A DNA stretch of 18,376 nt. Source: JBBRLA01 sp038231615. GTDB taxonomy: Bacteria; Myxococcota_A; Polyangia; Palsa-1104; JAEUJZ01. The translations under genes were made by a program, and so were the position numbers. The first letter of the stretch is position 1. Each line of letters begins with the position of its first letter. Where the stretch lies: the NCBI GenBank assembly GCA_038231615.1, contig JBBRLA010000089.1:1-18376 (forward strand), written 5' to 3'. This document shows, in pieces, positions 14,261 through 18,376 of the stretch. The notes beneath the pieces are model-generated. The model was not told the origin of the DNA and did no database searches. It saw only the letters and a list, made by a program, of their open reading frames with translations.

Positions 14261-17200
14261 ATGCTGACATGTCGTGCTTTGGTCTCGCTGGCGCGACGCC
14301 TGGTTGCCTGGTCCTATATGCTTCCGATCCTGCTCTGGGTCGGATGCAGCGGCCAAGATGCCGTGCTCCTGTCGATCAGCGCGCCGCCCGGGGCGCTTTT
14401 AGGCCGCTACTCGGTGGTGGTCCAGGACCGGGACACCCGGCAGATCCTTTACCGATCCGGCGCCCAGAGCGTCGATCCGGCAAACCCCGCCCCCCGCGAC
14501 CTCTCGGCGACGCCCCTGCGCCTGGGCATCAAGCTGGATCACCCCGGGACCTACCTCTTCCTCCTGCGGGCCACCCAGAAGGACCCCCTCATCGACGGAC
14601 TGAACACCATCGCTCACGATCCCGAACTCTTTTTCGCCAGCATCGCCACCGTCTCGGGCACCGCTGAGATCGACGCCGCGCTCCTGCCCGTCGCCGCCGC
14701 CTACGACCGCGACGGCGACCACTTCCCCGACGGGACCACCTGGCTCGCCTCCTCGTCCGCCGCCGCCGATCGCTACGGCGGTCACCCCGAACTGCTCGAC
14801 TGCGTCGACGCCGAGGGCGGCGCCGCCACCCTGCCCACCGGCATCTCCCCGGCGGACATCAACCCCCTGTCCGCCGAACGCTGCGGCCTCAGCTTCGACG
14901 TCACCTGCGCCGGCAAGCCCTCCGTCTGCATCGATGCCGACGGCGATGGCGATCCCCAGGGCAGCGACTGCGATGACCACGACCCGCGGCGTTTCCACGG
15001 CAACCCGCGCCCGCGCAACTGCTGCGTCTGCGCCGACCGCGCCAGTTGCCAGCAAAACCACGCCCAGATCGCCAACCTCTCCCTGTGCCAGCCGGCCCGC
15101 TGCGGTCCTCCCGTCGGCCCAAAGAGCCCGCCCAACAACGACTACGACTGCACCGGGCGCACCGTGGACTGCTTCCGGGACGACGACTGCGACGGCTTCT
15201 CCCCCGACGACCCCGTGCCCAGCCAGCGCGACTGCGACGACCACGACGCCGCGGTCCACCCCGGCGCCGCCAAGAACTGCGCCGACTCGTCCAAGGACTG
15301 GGCCTGCGATGGCAACCCCCGGGGCGGCTGCGTCAGCTGCGATCTCGATGGCGACGGCTACCAGCGCCTGGACGCGCAGAACGGCTGCCCCGACGCCAAG
15401 ACCGACATTCACGCGGGGCAGATCGACTGCGACGACAACGACCGCGGGGTCTTCCCCGGATCCAGCCAGGCCGACGGCGCGACCCAGGTGGTCCACGACC
15501 TGAACGGCAAGGCCGGCGGCAGCGTCGCCGGGGCCCTGCGCGGCCTGTGTCGCAACACCAGCCCCGCGGGCGCCCCCCAGGACACCGATTGCAACGCCGC
15601 CCCGCGCAACGGCTGCCCCTCCGCGGCCTGCGACGCCGACGGCGACGGCTTCCCCAACACCGACGCCAACGGCTGCAACCCCAGCAAGCTCCCCCTGGAC
15701 TGCAACGATCACGACCCCCACATCTTCCCCGGCGCCCCCGACCTCTGCGGCGACAAGATCGCTCAGAACTGCGTCGCCGACACCGCCTGCGACCGCGACC
15801 ACGACAAGGACGGCTACAACGCCGACGTCGACTGCGACGACAACGACCCCGCGGTCCACCCGTGGGCCCTGGAACGCTGCAACGGCCGCGACGACGACTG
15901 CGACGGCCTCATCGACGAGCTGAACCCCGACCCGATCGGTACCCGGCTGGTCCAGAGCCACGTGTTCAACGGCACGACCGTGACCAGCACCACCTCTTGC
16001 ACCGACTCCAACATGGGCGACTGCAAGCAGCTCGTGGCGGCTACCGGCGGCTTCACCGGGCGCTGCGTGTGCAGCGGCCTCGTGCCTACCGTGACCCGCG
16101 ACAAGGGCGGCGACTTCACCATCTGCCCCCAGGCTACCGGCACCAAGGACACCGACGTCGCCCCTCGCTGCTTCGGCGCCTACCAGCCGTACCAGCACCA
16201 GCAGACCTGCGACGCCGCCAACCCCCACGACGAGGACTGCGACGGGCGCACCGACGCCCCCGACGGCCTGCGCTTGTTCGAATATAACTCCCAGTGCGGC
16301 GTCGACGTCGGGCAGTGCAAGTCCAGCAAGGTCGTCGGCTGCGACCGCTCCAAGCCCAGCCTCTTCTTCGCGCCCAAGCTGGCGTTGGGCTTTGTGGCCA
16401 AGAACCGCTTCCTGGTCTGCGACGCCGCCGCTGTGACCCCCGTGGCCGAGATCTGCAACGGCCTGGACGATGACTGCAACGGCCAGCTTCCCGGGCAGGG
16501 CCTGGTGGTACTGCCCACCGGCGATGAGGCCGATCACGACGGCGACGGCTACCTGGCCTGCACCGGTGTGCCCGCCGATCCCACCCAGCGCGGCCCCAAG
16601 GTCAAGGGCGGCGATGACTGCAACGACCTGGATGACAAGGTCCACCCCGGGGCGGCCGAGCTTTGCGACGGCAAGGACAACGCCTGCACGGGCGCGGGGT
16701 TCAAGGACGGCAAGGACGACTGCAAGGACGTGACCCTCAACACCTGCTGCGCCGGCCCGCCCCAGTGCATCGATCCCCTGACCCAGTTCAAGCACTGCGG
16801 CACCTGCGCCAATGTTTGCACCACCAAGACCGCCACCCAGTGCAAGGGCGGCTCCTGCCTGTGCGAGAACCAGGCCGCGTGCAGCGGCGCTCAGCCCGTG
16901 TGCAAGGCCGGGACCGGCTGCGTCCAGTGCCTGGGCGACGCCGACTGCCCCATGGCCGCCAAGAAGTGCAATCCGATGAACGCCTGCGTGCAATGCCTGG
17001 CCGACGCCGACTGCGGGCCGGGGACCCCCCTGTGCAAGGGCGGCACCTGCGTCCAGTGCAAGGGCGACAGCGACTGCGGGGCGGGCAAGTACTGCACGGC
17101 CAACACTTGCCAGTCATGCGCCATCCCGGATCACTGCGGGACGGTGACCTGCAACGTCTGCACCGGCTCGGCGGAGCCCGCCTGCATGGCTCAGACCTGC

Positions 17201-17452
17201 GCCTGCGCCAGCGACACCCAGTGCAACACCGGCGACACCTGCACCGCGGGCGTCTGCGTCCACCCCTGCGCGGGCGGCCTGGACTGCACCGCGGCCAGCC
17301 AGGGGACCGCCTGCGTCGTGGACCACTGCGGCTGCGTCGTCGCCGCCGACTGCGCCAGCGTGCCCGGGACCGCCTGCGTCAACACGCTCTGCACCTGCGG
17401 CGGCACTGTCTGCAAGAACGCCCAGACCTGCACCGCTTTGGTGTGCAAGTAG
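14261..17452 (+). CDS. Large Cys/Asp-rich surface lipoprotein with MopE-type putative metal-binding repeats
   Basis: A 1063-residue probable lipoprotein. The leader ends MLPILLWVGCSG, giving Cys29 as lipidation site; Trp at -3 is atypical. Residues 35-140 form a beta-rich domain without Cys. Residues about 148-810 carry repeated units of the MopE-type putative metal-binding family: a calcium-loop-like DxDxDG followed by DCDDxDP and HPGA, for example DADGDGD (225-231) with DCDDHDP (236-242), DLDGDGY (361-367) with DCDDNDR (389-395), DADGDGF (458-464), DCDDNDPAVHP (524-534) with NGRDDDCDGLIDE (541-553), and DHDGDGY (758-764) with HPGAAELC (795-802). Residues about 822-1063 are a Cys-rich tail with three CVQC-x3-5-DxDC units (887-896, 909-918, 930-939), ending VCK. 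Disulfides and bound divalent ions on the cell surface are likely; the role (adhesion, metal capture) is unknown. No clear ribosome-binding site precedes the ATG. The stop lies inside a 67-bp tandem repeat. Confidence 0.87.
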   Translation: MLTCRALVSLARRLVAWSYMLPILLWVGCSGQDAVLLSISAPPGALLGRYSVVVQDRDTRQILYRSGAQSVDPANPAPRDLSATPLRLGIKLDHPGTYLFLLRATQKDPLIDGLNTIAHDPELFFASIATVSGTAEIDAALLPVAAAYDRDGDHFPDGTTWLASSSAAADRYGGHPELLDCVDAEGGAATLPTGISPADINPLSAERCGLSFDVTCAGKPSVCIDADGDGDPQGSDCDDHDPRRFHGNPRPRNCCVCADRASCQQNHAQIANLSLCQPARCGPPVGPKSPPNNDYDCTGRTVDCFRDDDCDGFSPDDPVPSQRDCDDHDAAVHPGAAKNCADSSKDWACDGNPRGGCVSCDLDGDGYQRLDAQNGCPDAKTDIHAGQIDCDDNDRGVFPGSSQADGATQVVHDLNGKAGGSVAGALRGLCRNTSPAGAPQDTDCNAAPRNGCPSAACDADGDGFPNTDANGCNPSKLPLDCNDHDPHIFPGAPDLCGDKIAQNCVADTACDRDHDKDGYNADVDCDDNDPAVHPWALERCNGRDDDCDGLIDELNPDPIGTRLVQSHVFNGTTVTSTTSCTDSNMGDCKQLVAATGGFTGRCVCSGLVPTVTRDKGGDFTICPQATGTKDTDVAPRCFGAYQPYQHQQTCDAANPHDEDCDGRTDAPDGLRLFEYNSQCGVDVGQCKSSKVVGCDRSKPSLFFAPKLALGFVAKNRFLVCDAAAVTPVAEICNGLDDDCNGQLPGQGLVVLPTGDEADHDGDGYLACTGVPADPTQRGPKVKGGDDCNDLDDKVHPGAAELCDGKDNACTGAGFKDGKDDCKDVTLNTCCAGPPQCIDPLTQFKHCGTCANVCTTKTATQCKGGSCLCENQAACSGAQPVCKAGTGCVQCLGDADCPMAAKKCNPMNACVQCLADADCGPGTPLCKGGTCVQCKGDSDCGAGKYCTANTCQSCAIPDHCGTVTCNVCTGSAEPACMAQTCACASDTQCNTGDTCTAGVCVHPCAGGLDCTAASQGTACVVDHCGCVVAADCASVPGTACVNTLCTCGGTVCKNAQTCTALVCK

Positions 17453-17596
17453 CCCAAGCCGCCTGCGCATCCCATCGTGAGAGCGCATCCTGCGGAGCGC
17501 ACCGCCTGGGTGCAAGTAGCCAAAGCCGCCTGCGCATCCCATCGTGAGAGCGCATCCTGCGGAGCGCACCGCCTGGGTGCAAGCAGCCAAAGCCGC
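17443..17596. repeat. 67-bp tandem duplication spanning the lipoprotein stop codon
   Basis: A 67-base unit starts with GTGCAAGTAGCC. Copy one is 17443-17509, copy two 17510-17576, and a 20-base partial copy begins at 17577. The two full copies differ at one base (CCC versus CCA near the twelfth position); the partial copy has GCAGCC in place of GTAGCC. The first ten bases of the unit are the last codons and the TAG stop of the lipoprotein gene, so the duplication has copied the end of the gene together with downstream sequence. The near-identity implies a recent event. Confidence 0.93.
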
Positions 17597-17632
17597 TGTG
17601 CCGTCTTCTGACCGTTGCCGGCCGCCGGGACC

Positions 17633-17645
17633 CCTCTCCGAGAGG
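17633..17645. terminator. Small hairpin between converging genes, weak terminator candidate
   Basis: CCTCT-CCG-AGAGG forms a five-pair stem with a three-base loop just beyond the end of the kinase gene on the minus strand. There is no T-run on either side, so an intrinsic terminator is doubtful; it is listed because the two genes converge here and nothing better is visible. Confidence 0.2.
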
Positions 17646-17647
17646 CC

Positions 17648-18376
17648 TTATCGGATCGGCACCAGCGCCAGCTTCTGTCTCACGCTCTTGCCGTGCTTGC
17701 CCGCCTGCCCCCGCAGCCCTCTATAAGAGATCGCCTGCGAACCGAAACCCGGCGCGCTCGCCACGCACTGCCCCTGCGCCTCCACCTCCGTGCCCGCCTG
17801 GCCAAAGGGGATCACCATCGTGCAGTGCTTGCGGCACACCTGCTTCAGGTCCGGCGTGCACGAGATCGTTACATCCCGCGCCGGCTTCGACACCAGAAAA
17901 TGCACCTGCAACATCCCCTCCGGCTGCGCCTTGTCTTTGTCCTCCGGATCGCTCTCCCGCTCGGGCGGCAGCGGCTCGGGCGGTGACGTCAACACCCGCG
18001 ACTGGCCCAGCACCTCCATCCGGTGCCGCAGCTTTTTCGATTCGACGAACTGGATCCCCCACAGGGCCCCCCCCACGCAGGCCGCCCCGGCCCCCAAAAG
18101 CAGCATGATCCGCCGCGCCCGCCGCTGCCCCGCGCTGCGCGACACGTCCGTCGGCGCCTGCACCAGCCGGTCGATCTCCTGCTGCAGAGCCTGCTCCACG
18201 TCGTGCATGCTGCCGAAGCGCTGGACCGGGCGCTTCAACAAGAGCCGCGCCACCAGCGCCTCCAGCGCCTCCGGAATGTCCAGGTCCGGCCGCCGCTGCC
18301 GCATTGCCGGCGGGTACTCGAACACATGCTGCTTCATCACGATCGCCGGGCTCTCGTCCGTGAACGGCCGCACCCC
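17648..18376 (-). CDS. Ser/Thr protein kinase with transmembrane segment, C-terminal part (cut by window edge)
   Basis: The 3' end of a Hanks-type Ser/Thr kinase gene; the N-lobe and catalytic loop lie beyond the window. The first visible residues RPFTDESPAIVMKQHVFEYPP and the segment ALEALVARLLLKRPVQRFGSMHDVEQAL are the end of the kinase C-lobe, with the invariant Arg in KRPVQRF. A linker and a single membrane helix (MLLLGAGAACVGGALWGIQFV) follow, then a Pro/Glu-rich spacer and an outer domain of about 85 residues with four Cys (SCTP, QVCRKHC, GQC). The outer part resembles PEGA-type surface modules in rhythm, which is an inference. This build is typical of bacterial receptor kinases, abundant in Myxococcota. 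The apparent GTG at the edge is internal, not a start. The gene converges on the lipoprotein gene. Confidence 0.83.
   Translation of the reverse strand, partial: GVRPFTDESPAIVMKQHVFEYPPAMRQRRPDLDIPEALEALVARLLLKRPVQRFGSMHDVEQALQQEIDRLVQAPTDVSRSAGQRRARRIMLLLGAGAACVGGALWGIQFVESKKLRHRMEVLGQSRVLTSPPEPLPPERESDPEDKDKAQPEGMLQVHFLVSKPARDVTISCTPDLKQVCRKHCTMVIPFGQAGTEVEAQGQCVASAPGFGSQAISYRGLRGQAGKHGKSVRQKLALVPIR

Noticed and set aside
14399..16993. Open frame of 864 codons antisense to the MopE-type lipoprotein
   Set aside because: The product is a Val/Ala/Gly-rich low-complexity string, which is what Asp- and Cys-rich repeats give when read backwards in GC-rich DNA.

Overview
This is a high-GC window whose gene content points to a deltaproteobacterial lineage, most likely Myxococcota or a near relative. 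The pointers are a large lipoprotein built from MopE-type putative metal-binding repeats plus a Cys-rich C-terminal region, a Ser/Thr protein kinase with a C-terminal transmembrane sensor part, an NatAB-type exporter fused to a CPBP protease, and long acidic or Pro-rich linkers. The assignment rests on family content and style, not on a marker gene.

Layout. Positions 1-1330 look like an accessory, partly decayed stretch: a gene-poor edge, a remnant of an MFS (organophosphate:phosphate antiporter-like) transporter with its middle deleted, and a xisH-xisI pair whose xisH reads through only if one missing base is restored. Positions 1443-4300, all on the minus strand, are housekeeping: tRNA-Pro(CGG), aspS (aspartyl-tRNA synthetase) and udk (uridine kinase). 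Positions 4495-7545 on the plus strand hold one large fusion protein: a disordered N-terminus, a CRP-like sensor fold, a four-cluster ferredoxin and a membrane domain with two pairs of histidines suited to two b-hemes.

Positions 7542-13905 form a minus-strand run: an outer-membrane barrel protein, then an ABC ATPase, a permease fused to a CPBP intramembrane protease, and a secreted propeller-like protein. The last three are joined by overlapping start and stop codons and are very probably one transcript. A good sigma70-type promoter and a long, repeat-laden leader lie upstream of the barrel gene. Divergent from it, 14261-17452 encodes the large MopE/Cys-rich lipoprotein. The window ends with the 3' part of a transmembrane Ser/Thr kinase gene on the minus strand.

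Repeats are a second theme. A GCGAAGCGCCGC-type element lies after aspS (two copies, with a sequence that supplies the aspS stop codon) and again as three 33-bp tandem copies ahead of the barrel gene. A separate 67-bp tandem duplication begins inside the last codons of the lipoprotein gene, and a pure hexanucleotide tract encodes (Gln-Ala)8 in the permease. The most unusual single gene is the CRP-like/ferredoxin/bis-heme fusion. No CRISPR array, complete prophage or complete insertion sequence was seen.
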